The notes under the pieces were generated by a model, which had not been told where the DNA came from, made no database searches, and worked only from the letters and a program-made list of their open reading frames with translations. Positions 11,357 to 23,052 of a stretch of DNA of 64,000 nucleotides are shown here, piece after piece. The DNA lies in contig CM012953.1 in assembly GCA_000181795.3 (NCBI GenBank), forward strand, positions 4,984,395 to 5,048,394, read 5' to 3'. The stretch's first letter is position 1. Each line of letters opens with the position of its first letter. The stretch comes from Trichinella spiralis. Lineage: Eukaryota > Nematoda > Enoplea > Trichinellida > Trichinellidae. Position numbers and translations under genes: made by a program.

Positions 11357-11867
11357 GTTAAACACAGTTTCGTATTGTTTTGAAAGTGATGGTAATTCGG
11401 AGAACGTTCAATCGAGCAACTTGTCTAAAACAAGCGTTCCATTACTGTTTGTTGAAAAAGATAGAAAACTGCCAATGAAATTACACGTACGCGATGAAAA
11501 GGATATAATAAATCATGCTCTCAAGGTAATCGAAGAACAGAAAAAAGATGGTAAAACGATAAGGCTTCCTTACAATATGTGGAAATTAGCGATGGATAAA
11601 TGCCAAATAAGCTACAACGATTATATAAAACTTGATCCTCTTTCAAGAGATATTGTTCAAGCTCATTGGAGTGCGGTGAAAAATCATCATCTATTTTATA
11701 CGGATCCAAAAACGAAATTATTTGTCTTAACAGTCACATCTCTGTTGTTAAATGGTGAATGCTGTGGTCGAAGTTGTCGTCACTGTCCATATGATCATGT
11801 AAATGTCAGCGAAGCAATGAAACAAAAAACATTTTGGAATGGTGCCTTCTTTGATAAACTTGATTGA
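11357..11867 (+). CDS. DUF5522 (C1orf53-like) small protein, 5' end uncertain
   Basis: The C-terminal half reads FYTDPKTKLFVLTVTSLLL and then CCGRSCRHCPYDHVN. This is the DUF5522 signature (Y.DP.TG..V.T...L..G.CCG..CRHCPY) of human C1orf53-type proteins. The conserved cysteines suggest metal binding, but the family's function is not established to my knowledge. An acceptor (tttcag) ends at 11356 and the frame is open from there. No ATG lies in frame before 11475, so either an upstream exon is missing or translation starts at 11475. The segment before the motif (DEKDIINHALKVIEEQKKDG, with LDPLSRDIVQAHW) is charged and likely helical. It is convergent with the PNRC-like gene. Confidence 0.75.
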
Positions 11868-12061
11868 AGACTTAAACTTTTTAAATCTGTTTTTCAGCAT
11901 AACGTGATACGTAATTTAATACATGTTATAAATAACTTCAGTTTCCTAGTTGAAAACGAGTTGATTTCATATAGAAATTTGTCATAAGCGACCCAATTTC
12001 AACATTAAAGTTATGTGAAGGTATCAGTTTATTAAATCAACATAACAAATATTTTTCGCGT

Positions 12062-12240
12062 TATCCCTCGCGAAATTAGGTCCCTGACAAAACTTAGTTC
12101 TTGTTAATATTCAAAGAATATTAACAATATCCACCCCCGCGACTTGGACGCGCTTGCCAGGATTTGCCCAAGTGTGTGACCTTGAGCCGGGTTAATAGCT
12201 ATACAATGTACAGCTAAAGGCAGGGGTTAAAAAACCCCAA
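12062..12240. ncRNA. GC-rich hairpin-dense island, possible structured RNA or foldback element
   Basis: Four possible stems lie within 140 bases in otherwise AT-rich DNA. A perfect 12-bp hairpin, TTGTTAATATTC with loop AAA, spans 12101-12127. ACTTGG at 12142-12147 pairs with CCAAGT at 12168-12173. TAGCTATAC at 12196-12204 pairs with GTACAGCTA at 12208-12216, one wobble. GGGGTT-AAAA-AACCCC spans 12223-12238. There is no open frame of note and I recognise no RNA family. It could be a noncoding RNA, a MITE-like foldback, or part of the 3' UTR of either convergent neighbour. Confidence 0.3.
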
Positions 12241-12465
12241 ACAAAAAGTAAATCAGAAACAAGAAAATAAACAAAAGAGGTAAAAGAGCATGTTCTGTAA
12301 CACGGATATTACAGACCGGGAAAATTCGAAAAAAGTGCTGATGTAAAGTGTTCGTGCATGAACATATTTACATCTTCAAAAAGTGAAAAATACACATATA
12401 ACAAAAATATTAAGCAAAATGCGAAATATGTTTTTGTACAAAGAAAATACTCCAACGACCCATAA

Positions 12466-12900
12466 TTAATTGGCTGACACCCACTGAGTAGGTGGCATAG
12501 GCAACTGATCTGGGGATGGAGATTTCAAACATTTCGGCATGCAAAAATTCCCATTCTTCAGATATATTGATGAGTCATCGCAAGAAAAATCGCTCAGGAG
12601 TGAATTATACCCACTTTCTGTGTTGCTACTTTCACTGTTTTTTTGAGAATGCATCTGTGAAAAAAATAAAGAGGATGTCTTCTCAACAGATGAAACTGAA
12701 ACAACATTCGTTGATTCAAATATTGAACAACTGGGTGAAAAAATACAACTGCCATTTTCTTCGTGTTTCCCAGAAACACTGCGACAAAATTCTTTACAAA
12801 GATTGATTTCTACTTTACGTATATGATATCGTCTCTTGCTGGCCCAGCTGACCGGGGTTGGGCTCCAAGTAGTTAATAAACATTCGGGAAGAAAAGTCAT
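12466..12900 (-). CDS. PNRC-like proline-rich small protein (144 aa)
   Basis: This single exon is bounded by ATG and TAA. Most of it is Ser-rich and low in complexity. The C-terminus ends SPSPDQLPMPPTQWV plus three residues. That matches the PPSPS.LPKPPSHWV core of vertebrate PNRC1/PNRC2, the short motif through which PNRC2 contacts the EVH1 domain of the decapping activator DCP1 and which is also an SH3-type ligand. PNRC2 continues beyond this motif to an LxxLL-type element, but here the protein stops, so a nuclear-receptor-binding box is not evident. By inference it is a decapping cofactor. Only the motif carries the assignment and the rest of the protein is unrecognisable. A chance match in a Ser/Pro-rich protein cannot be excluded. 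Confidence 0.55.
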   Translation of the reverse strand: MTFLPECLLTTWSPTPVSWASKRRYHIRKVEINLCKEFCRSVSGKHEENGSCIFSPSCSIFESTNVVSVSSVEKTSSLFFSQMHSQKNSESSNTESGYNSLLSDFSCDDSSIYLKNGNFCMPKCLKSPSPDQLPMPPTQWVSAN

Positions 12901-15900
12901 GTTTAACTACTGAAACATAATGCAACATAATAAAATAATAGCATAACAAATTCACAACATACCGCATCAGTTATTTCACAATATTACGCTAACAGTACAC
13001 ATTAATTCGCATTTTACTGCTGTAATCTTAAGATATTTCTTTTTGTACTTCCAACCCAAGCCGCAAACGGGCAAAACGAAGAAAAACAACCGACGTGTTA
13101 ACAAAAATCTAGAATATAAACTCTTAACAATGCTATAGTGATAAACAATGATAATGGTACTTGAGCATATTTATTGATGAATATCATACTGTACATTATT
13201 AATAAATATCTAAAATAAATGAAATTTTGCATAAGCGCACTTAATAAAAAAATATTATGCTTTATTTACAATTATTTTTAAATTTAAAATTATTTTTAAT
13301 ACAAAATTTTAGGAATTTGCAAAGATTACTGTACTTCCGTTAAAAATGTACAACGTAATAAACATTTATTTTATACTTAATAAAACATGTTTTAAAATAT
13401 TTATTATCAATTTTTGTTAATTATTATTGATTTAAAATATTTTATTGTGTTTAGCAACAAAATAAGTATGAAAAATATCAAAACTGTTCCATGAAAGGAA
13501 TTTTAAATAAAAAATAATTAGTTTTGATATTTTTTACTTTTAAAATTAAACATAATTAATTTAATTTCTAAATGTTTGAAGTACAATAATTCTTAAAGAT
13601 TTATCAGATGTGTATAAAACATGCTCACATTATATAAAAATCACCTTAAATCAATGTTGATTTATTGAGTATAAATTGAACAAGAACAACATTGTTAATT
13701 ATAAAAAATCAATAATAATTTTAATTATAAATAAAAAAAATTATACTTGCCATTATTTAGGTGCACGGTGCTTTTATTTTCCATCTCTGAAGATGGCATT
13801 GATTTGTCTTTATTTGGGTTTATTTATAAATTTAAAACGCAGATTGCTAAGAAAATAATTTCTATGTCGAAATATAAGATAATTTTTGTTTTTATTTGTT
13901 TATTTTTATTTTTTTATTTAAATTATATGTTTGATTAATAATTTATGCTTCTTTGATCTTGATTACAGTACAGAAGACAACACTGTGCAGTAATAGCTTT
14001 TATATTTTACCTTATTAATGAGGACTTTTTGGTTGTTTTATAATTTAAATTTCCTTAATGAAATTCTCGAAAAGTTTATTACTTTGTAGCATAAATTTGC
14101 AAAGGTACTGGGTAAACATTTTATCACACTAATTTCTTTACTTGGATAGTCATTTATGTGCCTTCGAGTGGCCGTAACTGCTTCTTTATTAAAGTAAATT
14201 TTTCTTAAGCATTTTAAAAATAAATTTTGCTCTATTGAAATTTAAAAATACATTGTAAATTGCGAATTTCAGTTGTAAGTTGCTGTCTTGTTGTAAGTTT
14301 TTTTTAAATAAAAGTGTTGGTTTGTTATGCGTTATTTTCTAATTTTATTAAAATGTGTAATGTTTCATGACAATTGTTTTATTTCGATTTCTCTTTTGTA
14401 AAAGAAACATTTTTATCATATTTTTATTAAGTTTTTAATGAGATAATTTGAGAAAGTTTTATTAATTTATTTTTTAAGTTGATGTGTATTTTTTTGAATT
14501 CACGTTTTTAGTTAGGCTTTCTTTTTTGTTCTATAGACAGTTGTGCTTTTACTTTTATCTGTTGTTGGTATTGCATTATGGCAGAGGTGTTGATCGTTTT
14601 CATTATGGAGTAATTTAATCAATCTGTTTATTAGAAGAGGTGTAATTTTATTTCATTCGATATCATTTAAGCAGTGAAACAAGCTGTGCAAAATACTTAT
14701 CTATTATTGGTTTTTATTATTTTCTTAATTGTTTTCTCAGATTGTGTTGGTTTTTATTTACAAGGAAGCTTCGCGATTGCGAGGTATTTCAACTATCGTC
14801 AGTGCTTTTCCATTGAATTTTGCAGAAAATTTTCAACAAATGCAACGTTTTGCTTATCTATTTTTTTCCATTCATAATGAAGTATGTTTACTGATTGTTT
14901 ATTTTATTTATTTTTGATGAATGATAGTTATTTTGGATGATTTGAAAAAAAAAGATGTTGTATAGGTTTTGACTTGCTGCACAATTAATTAATCATTGGT
15001 TGAAATGTTTTGCATTTCAGTGTAGATATTCATAATGATGCTGTTGTCATTATTATTAGACCTAATGATGTTTTCATGTAAACGTTTCTCATACGATTAG
15101 TATATTGACAAGCAGTTGTCGAGAGCAAGTTTTGGTAACGTTGTTTTCATTGTAAACTATGTATTTAGTTGTTTGACAGAGAGTAACATCTTCAACCATG
15201 TGACTGTGATATTTTAAACGATCTGCTGTTGCGTGTGTGTACTTTTCTTCGTTGTTAACTATTGTATCACGAGATTACTTTTTATCGCTTACGTATGTTA
15301 TTGTTTATATATTATATTGTTCATCTACTTTTCAATTTGTCATGTAATGAAATTCAAGAGAGAAATATAGCATTATTTTAAATTATTGTGAATATTTCAT
15401 TAGTTAAATTGTCATTGATGCACATTTGATTTATCAATTTTTTTTTGAAAATTTTGTATGCTTATTTATACAAGCAAATGAGATGTTATTTTTTGCACTT
15501 AGTGTAATGTAGAATTTGATAGAATAACGAAAATTTTGAACATAAAATTTAAATCAGTTGGTGTTGGTCAGTTTTGATTTGGAACAGGTTTGAATTGAAG
15601 CATTTCAAGAGGCACACGAACAAGGTTGTGTGCATTCTGTGTGATGCATGTTTTTCAAATTCTAGCCATCTCATGCACGCGATTTTATATTTACAAATCG
15701 AATGGGTGTAATTTTTGATTGTAAACTAGCAAACAGTTGCACAGATTTCAGTGAATGAGTTGAATAGCTGTATATGTGTGTAGTAATAATATTACCCAAT
15801 TCCAAGATATTAATGAGTTTTGTTTTAAAAATTTCTATATTAAAAAAAATGAATAATTTTTTTATTCTGTTCAAGGCGTTTTGAATATATTCTCATGCAA

Positions 15901-16101
15901 ATGTAGTGTTGTGAATGATTGGAAATAAAGTTAGAGGGGATAGTTTTTTTAACGTGTAGTTAGTTGGTGGGTGATAAAATAGAAGAAATAAATGATTTGA
16001 TATTTTTTAAAGGAAATTTATTATTATTTTTTGAATATCTAGGATTGGTTAGTACGGTAACATTGCGTAGGGCGAGTGCTGGCTGACTGGTTGGCAAGGC
16101 G
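12901..16101. other. 3.2-kb AT-rich intergenic region upstream of WIP
   Basis: Only short random frames were found, on both strands, with no recognisable domains. It probably contains the promoter of the PNRC-like gene at the left and the WIP promoter and 5' UTR at the right. A T-rich stretch ending in ctag just before 16042 could be a spliced-leader or 5' UTR acceptor. Confidence 0.4.
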
Positions 16102-16653
16102 ATGGCTCCGCCCCCGATTCCTCCACCTGTTGGTCAGTCGTCGGCTCCTCCACCTCCTCCCCCGTTGCTCAAATCAGGAGCCACAAGCAGAGGCACACCA
16201 TCCGTTGACCGATCAGCTTTGTTAGCCGATATAAGAAAAGCCGGCGGTGGTGGAGTCCGACTGCGTCCAACGAAAACCAATGATCGAAGTGCTCCAATGG
16301 TTGTTGCCTGTGAACGAACTTTCCCAAATGCTGATACGAATGGTTCATCGAATATTGGTGGAAATTTAACGAGCTCGAACAGATCAGCAAACAGTGGCCG
16401 CTTTCCAAAAGTCGCCAAAGCCAATGCCTCATTGGATTTTGCTTCGGAACTAAATCGAGCGATCAATGCTCAACAAGAAAGAACATTGAAAAAATCACAC
16501 GGGGCAACTGCTGCTGGATCAGGTTAATTATATCTGTTCTATCTCTCTCTCTCTCTCTCTTATCTACTTACATTGTATACTTATTTTATATTTGTATTTT
16601 TTAATATATACAACATTCCTGTGATAATGTACATTTTTAAAACTTTTACCTTG

Positions 16654-16685
<32 letters not shown>

Positions 16686-18334
16686 GAATAAAAATATTTC
16701 AATTTTCTAGAAACCGGGATCAATGGCATGGGACGTCCGCCTGGTCGTGTAAAAGAATCACAGGCAAATAGTTGTGGTCAGTTGAATGCGTCGGTTTCTA
16801 CAATCGAATCAGAGTTGGCACAAAAATTGCGCATGAAAGCACCTTCTGTATCGGTGAAGCCGGTTCCAAATCCAAATAAGCCGTCATTGCGTTTTGTTGC
16901 CGGCGAAGTGTGTTCATCTAATGATGCGCAGAAGCCAGCCGATTTGAGCGGTGTCTCGGTGAAAGCTTTGAGGGAGAAACTTCAGATGCCCCAAAATGGT
17001 TCCCTGCATGCTGCCAAAAGTGCATCAACGATTGGTCAGCAGCAAGCATCTTCGAAACGCTTGTCCGGTCACAGTTACAGTAGTGGAACTTTGCCGCACG
17101 GTTCTTTTCAAAACAACAGCAATATTAGTAATAGTAGTAATAATAATAATAATAGTAGTAGTAGTAATAAACCACCGCTGCCAGCTAAACCCCCAAGTCG
17201 TAAGCCTTCGATTGAACAGCGTAGAAATATGCCTGAAAAATTTCGGACGCTCAAACCTAACCAAGTTAGCGTTAACGTCAAAGCATTAGTCAGGTCGAAC
17301 AGTTCTGAGGTATTGAATTTCTTGTGAAATTTAATGTAATAATAGTAATTATTGTTATTTTTGTTGTTGTTGTTTTTAGAATCTGGCCGATTTGATTAAA
17401 GCAGATAATGTCAGCTCTACGTTATATCAAGACAGTGATAACAAGCCGGTGCCAGTTGCACCAGCCACACAACGTGGTGCAGGTACATACTTTCCTCCTG
17501 TTAATCGTCCGATGCCACCTCCGCGTCCTGACATTGCTCCGCCTCCTCCGCCAACTGTAGCTGTTGAAAAGTCTAAACAAGCCAACAGCATAACTCAAAG
17601 AAATTCTTACGGTAATTTCATTAATTATTTCTGTTATATCTGTCACGTTTGTTATTTTGAACAATTATTTGAATTAAAAAATTTCGAAGTGGTGATATAA
17701 CGATAAGTAATAATAATGTTGGTTAATTCGATTTTCTAGTTGAATTTCGCTGGAGTAGTTGTTTAATTTTTTTTTAATGTTCAAAAATTTTTTCAAAAGT
17801 TCTTAATTTTTATTTTATCTATAGTGAAAAACTAGGTCATTAAGAAAACAGTATACTTTGAGAGTGTTCAAGTTTTACTTATTCTGACGGTAATTTGATT
17901 GCACTCTCTGCTCTACTGTTGATGTATTGTGTAAAAGTGAGCAGTATATTTATTTAATTGCTCTTTACGATAATTGGTAATTGGATTTATTTGAATTGAA
18001 AAAATATTTTAATGTGAAAATCAAGTATCACGTATGCATATTTTGTTTGAATTGACGAGTGAATTGTAAATTATTGTTATTTTCTTTTGAGGTGGAAAAG
18101 TGGTGACGAATGTTCCACCACCACCACCACGTGGTGATTCGTTGACGCATGGTAATTTTGTTTTTCAAATTATTTACAGTTTGTTTTGTAAAAGTTAATA
18201 TTTCTTTTTTAGAATTTCAAAATCGTTTTCATTTTAAACCAATTTCAAATTTACCATTACCTCCGGAATTTCGGCACCTGCGTCAGCTTTCTCGGGCGAC
18301 AAAGAGAAATGCTCCGAGGCCACCAATTTATTGA
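16102..18334 (+). CDS. wip-1: WIP/verprolin actin-regulatory protein (WASP-interacting)
   Basis: Five exons (16102-16522, 16711-17309, 17380-17611, 18092-18151, 18213-18334) sum to 477 aa. The protein opens with profilin-type polyproline (MAPPPIPPPVG, PPPPPPLLKSG). A WH2 actin-binding motif follows (RSALLADIRKAGGGGVRLRP). The middle is Pro/Ser-rich with further PPPPP and PPLPAKPP ligand sites. The end, RFHFKPISNLPLPPEF, matches the WASP WH1-binding motif of WIP (RF.F.PISDLPPP). Family members stabilise WASP/N-WASP and promote actin assembly. Exon 2 contains an Asn/Ser homopolymer run coded by AAT/AGT repeats (about 17131-17169). The exon 4 acceptor is GAG, which is unusual. Confidence 0.92.
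16542..16561 (+). repeat. (CT)n microsatellite in WIP intron 1
   Basis: This is an uninterrupted CT dinucleotide run. A TTA trinucleotide run follows in the same intron near 16655-16685. Confidence 0.9.
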
Positions 18335-19471
18335 GAAAAAAGTAAAATGACAAAAATATTAATAAGCTCGGTTATGAAAGAAAAAATGCAGAAGAAGAAG
18401 AAGAAGCATAAAACAATTTACTTCAATGTAAGCAGTGGTGAACCGCCAGACGGTGTAGAAAAAGAAAGATCAAGTGGAACTGATTGTTTTCTATGTATAA
18501 TATATGTGGTATATAAAAATTTTCATTTAATTGAACCGAGCGAGATTCTGATCCATCATCCTGCTCATGGAATTGATATATTTATTTTTTCTTCTCATTC
18601 AAAAAGGTTTATCTTTTTGTCATTTTGCCGAATGCCTTTATGAAATATAATATTCATTGCTGAATGTAGGGTTGGAAATTTTTCTTTTAATTTTTACAAT
18701 AATGCAGCATGATGATATGCTTATTATTATTTTTTCTTCTCATTTCATTTCATCTTTTGCTTATTAACTTCTAAAAGCAGTAGCTACTTAAAGAAATTTT
18801 CGCTTTTTTTTGTTTTTCACGTTCGCAAACTAAGCGTAAAACTTTATTAGTGCGAACTTATTTTCCCTTCAGCAACTGAATGCTTATTATGATTGATTTT
18901 TTTGAATTCGTCACGAATTGGCGCCGCGCCTCTCTTGCTGGCACTCCAGCAGTTTATAACAAAAGACGGTGATGGAAATTTATCATTTAATTTTTAGAAT
19001 TTGTGATTTTTTACTATTGTTATGTAAAATACTTAAGCATTATTTATTAAAAACTCATTTTAATGAATTGTGATTTCATTGATCACTTTTGATTATTCGA
19101 ATAAATTTTATTCACAATGTAAAGCAGAACTTCTTCAATGGAATGAATAAAAGAATTAAATTTCGGCATTTATCAATGACGATGATAAATTACAAATAAA
19201 ATGAATTGTATCAATCAAATGACAGAAAATTATTTATTTTTTCTACCGAACTTCTAGAGCAAATATAAATAATTTTCACTGATGCAGGTAGGAGAGAATA
19301 CTGATTGATTGATCACATTAGATGCATTTCCAAAAATAAAATTATAAATCACCAGTAAAGGATTTATTTTTCAAATAATCAATCACTACAAATAACCGGA
19401 TGAATGAAACACGGAAATTACAAACCCCTAAGATTTACAAATAAAAGAAAAAACCAATGAAATTAATAAAT
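18335..19471. other. Convergent spacer between WIP and UBE2L3-like gene
   Basis: This is the 3' UTR region for both neighbours. A 98-codon frame at 18347-18643 has a poly-Lys run and no domain similarity, so I regard it as chance. No other feature was seen. Confidence 0.4.
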
Positions 19472-20727
19472 TCAAACATCCTGACGTTTTTCCGCGTATT
19501 TCTTTGTATATTCTTCTGCATTCTTCATAAACTTTTTTCTATCTTTTGTATATTCTTCGGCCAATTCTGTACGAAGCGAATGTTCCGGCTCAGGTTGATG
19601 GACCAAACCGATCAACGAATCAATAACTACAGAAAAATAAAAAATCAAAATTTCATAACTGAAAATGCAAATAATTAAAGAAAAAATTACTGTGCTCCGT
19701 TTTTGTTGCCGGCTTCCAATTTTCAGGTAAGATTAGTGGTAAGCACAATTGTCCTTTCTCGTCGACGTTTGGGTGATAAATTTTCGTTAAAAAGGTAATT
19801 TTAGGTGGCTTGAATGGATATTCAGCTGGAAAATCTATCTGAATTTTAAAGCCGCCTTTACAATACGGTTCTTTGTCCTTAAATTAACAATTTAACAACA
19901 AAGTGGCAACTTAAATTTTGCAACTTTTTAAAATATGCAAATTTACATACAGGCAGAAGAAGTCCTCTCCATTGAAGAAGATTATTTTCATTTGCAGTTA
20001 TATTTTTGAATAGTTTTAATTCCGCCTTTTGCAAATCGCTGAGCTCCTAAAATATAAATTATTAACGTTTCAAATTCTTTATAAAATCATTTTTTGTCTT
20101 TATTTTTTGAAGAATTATTAACTAAATTGCATGCCAGTTATTGAATCGTCAAAATTTTCATTTTGATTCAAAGTAAATTAATCATAATCGAAAATCTAAA
20201 AACACTAAATTGTGTTAAAATAAAATAGAAAAAATGAAAAGAACTAAGCAAAACGAGTTGGTATTGCATCATCGGTTAATTATGTATTGTTCAAACAAAA
20301 GTGATCTTCAATGAAAGGTAATTTTCATTTGAAGCATTCATCAGTAAAAAAACAAACTGCAAATACTAAACTTCTCTTTTAACATATCATGGAATAATTA
20401 AAATGGATCATGATTTCCACAAATTTCATTAACAATTTTTGTATCAATCAAATAAACGACATCCTTATCAGTAATTTTAATCAAAAAGTAATAAAATCAA
20501 ACAAAAAAAGTAGAAAAGTTGAAAGAGTTTCAAAAAAAATTAAGCACAAATTATAAATGCGCAAGACTAAACGAAGAGATTGCTGAACAGCACGGAAAGT
20601 TAACAGAGAACATAATATGAGAAGCTTGCCTAACTCGAATGGATAATCAGGTCTTAATTATAATAAATAAAGCAAATCAATCAAACTAAAACAAACTTAC
20701 TTTTTGAAGTCTACGACTCGCAGTCAT
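19472..20727 (-). CDS. ubc-18: E2 ubiquitin-conjugating enzyme, UBE2L3 (UbcH7) class
   Basis: Four exons on the minus strand give about 154 aa, the normal size for this class. Exon 1 (20701-20727) encodes MTASRRLQK, comparable to MAASRRLMK in human UBE2L3. The UBC core has [30 protein letters not shown] with the active-site Cys near residue 86, and [11 protein letters not shown]. The C-terminus ([20 protein letters not shown]) also follows UBE2L3. This E2 works with HECT and RBR ligases such as parkin/ariadne, because it transfers to cysteine and not to lysine. The neighbour NUBP1 diverges from it across about 800 bp. Confidence 0.95.
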
Positions 20728-21531
20728 CTTCGTTGAAGTACATCTGATTTCAGTTATCGACAGTTTGATGTATAAGAAAATCAAGTTACGTTGTCGCTAC
20801 AGTAATCTTTATTCTGTATTTGGGATTTTATTATTGTTTAAAATTATTTTATTATATTAAAAATATTAACTCTAATATTTTTATCTGATTGCTTTATTTA
20901 AATAAACTTTAACTACAAAACAATAAATAAGAAACCTACTTTTTAATGTAAACTGTAATGCGTGCAATTACTTGTTTGATGAAAAGTTGTTTACGTGAAA
21001 GCAATGTTCTCTTGACTGTATTACACTGAATTATACTACAAGCTTGCTTGTGCTGCTTTTATTTACTTTACAGACTGTAAAAAACAATTGAACCGTTTTG
21101 TCGTGACCAGTTGTATTTTTACTATTATTTATCTTAAGAATTTATTGCATTCTTCAATTATCTTATGTTTTTTGCGTTATAAATTCTCATTTAAAAAGGT
21201 TCTGAGAGTAATGATGCGTGAATACTTTATCTTTATACTTTACGGCTTTTTGCACGTAATTTTACATTAATATAATGGAGAAAAGGTTGAAAATCTTTCT
21301 TAAATCATCACAACTTATTTGTTATTGCTCTGAAATTTTATCAGATGGAAGTTTTTTGATGTTTCATAAAAGAATATATTTGCGAATCAAACTTTTAAAA
21401 CGTATCTTTATTTTTTCTGTATTACAAACTGATTAAATGATCTAAAGGCATTACTTACGTTATTGAAATGTGCTCCTTACTTTTTTTATAGATATTCTGA
21501 TTAAAATGATATATTGAAGAAGAATCTCAAC
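20728..21531. other. Divergent promoter region between UBE2L3-like and NUBP1 genes
   Basis: 800 bp of AT-rich DNA between two start codons, with no coding signal. A ttttttatag acceptor-like site ends at 21491, about 40 bases before the NUBP1 ATG. It could mark a trans-splice site or a 5' UTR intron. Confidence 0.4.
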
Positions 21532-22567
21532 ATGAATCCAGAAAATGCTCCCGAAAAATGTCCTGGAGTTGGGAGCGAATCCGCCGGCAAAGCAGAACCT
21601 TGTCAAGGCTGTCCAAATAGACAGTATTGTAGTTCAACATCATCGAATAGAAACGATCAGCTTTTCGCTCAAATAACTAGTCGCATGTCAAGCGTTAAAC
21701 ACAAAATATTGATTCTTTCTGGTAAAGGAGGTGTGGGAAAAAGCACCTTTGCTTGCATGCTGGCTAGAGGGTTGTCTGCTCGATTTGAAAATTTAAATAT
21801 CGGACTCTTAGATGTGGATATTTGTGGCCCTTCTCAGCCAAAAATGTTTGGTGTTGAAAGTGAACAGGTTTAATCAAGCAAAAATGCTGCACATATAATT
21901 CGATTAAACTGTAAGTTTTGTTTTAAATTTATCCGTTTTATAGGTTCATCAGAGTTTAAGTGGTTGGTCGCCAGTATTTGTGGAAGATAATTTGTGCATC
22001 ATGTCGTCAGGATTTTTGCTTGAAAACCACAATACTGCTGTAATTTGGCGTGGACCAAAGAAAAATGGATTAGTTCAACAGTTTCTTAAAGATGTAGACT
22101 GGGCTGATTTGGATTTTTTCATTATTGACACCCCTCCAGGAACGTCTGACGAGCATATAACTACTGTGCAATGTTTATTGAAGTCGACAAATTGTACAGC
22201 TGCCGTGGTGATTACAACTCCACAAGAATTATCTCTTGCCGATGTGAGAAAAGAATTAAATTTTTGTAAAAAGCTGAACTTACCTATTATTGGGGTTGTG
22301 GAAAATATGAATATTTTCATCTGTCCCCACTGTGAAAAAGTGTCTGTTATATATCCTGCTACTACCGGCGGAGCTGAAAAAATGTGCGAACAGTTTGAAG
22401 TTCCATTTCTTGGCAGTATCGTTATTGATTCTAGATTGGCGCGATGCTGTGATGAGGGTCGAGATTTTTTGGCAGAATATCCTGAATCAGTAGCTGCGAA
22501 AAATTTGAAAACCATAATTGATAAAATAGTTCAATATTGTAATGAACAACAACAACAAAGAAGTTGA
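21532..22567 (+). CDS. nubp-1: Cytosolic Fe-S cluster assembly P-loop ATPase (NUBP1/Nbp35)
   Basis: Two exons (21532-21867 and 21944-22567) give 319 aa, typical for Nbp35/NUBP1. The N-terminal four-cysteine cluster (CPGVG, then CQGCP and YC) binds a [4Fe-4S] cluster and separates NUBP1 from NUBP2/Cfd1. The deviant Walker A motif is [33 protein letters not shown] and [12 protein letters not shown] follow; the last carries the bridging CPHC cysteines. The protein acts in the cytosol as a scaffold for nascent Fe-S clusters in the CIA pathway. All key residues are present and the frame is clean. The Gln-rich tail (EQQQQRS) is unremarkable. Confidence 0.97.
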
Positions 22568-23052
22568 AAATATTGCTGCTCGGTGAATCTGTGACAAAAA
22601 AAGAACTTTCTGGAAAACTGTGTTATGAGATGGGAAGTATACAATATTGAGATGCAGTTTATCCCGGTATCGCAGCATGATTGTCGTCAGAATTCAATTC
22701 TGCATCTTATTGGCTACAATCAAAATGCTGAATTTTTTGAATAAATGTTTGTTTGAATAAATGATTCAAATAAATATCCGAGATGTTTGTACATGAATAT
22801 TTGAAAATTATTCTCTTAAAAAAACTATTCTCCTTTTCAATTTATGCTTTAATTTGAATCAAAATTAATTAAATGGCATTTGAAACAAATTTATTCAATT
22901 CAATTCAAAATACTTTTAATAAGTGAATAATTGGAATATAAAATAGTGAATTGATTTTTGGGAAAAAAGTTTCCAAATGCAAAAACAAAAAGGAATGCCC
23001 AGTTTATAAAAGTTGAAAAGTTTCCATTTGATTATCAGGTTCTCTTCTCTCT
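22568..23052. other. Convergent spacer between NUBP1 and NIPSNAP
   Basis: AT-rich 3' flanks for both genes, with no gene seen. Confidence 0.4.

Noticed and set aside
12121-12240. tRNA or 5S rRNA gene in the GC-rich island
   Set aside because: No cloverleaf with a GTTCGAnnC-type T-loop, no anticodon arm in place, and no internal promoter boxes could be aligned.
16134-16466. 110-codon minus-strand frame opposite WIP exon 1
   Set aside because: It is a mirror frame of a GC-richer proline-coding exon; the plus strand has the WH2 and polyproline motifs.
18347-18643. 98-codon frame after WIP
   Set aside because: It begins just after the WIP stop, contains a poly-Lys tract from AAG/AAA repeats and has no similarity; it is most likely 3' UTR.
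22075-22515. 146-codon minus-strand frame opposite NUBP1 exon 2
   Set aside because: Antisense shadow of a strongly conserved coding exon, with no domain similarity of its own.
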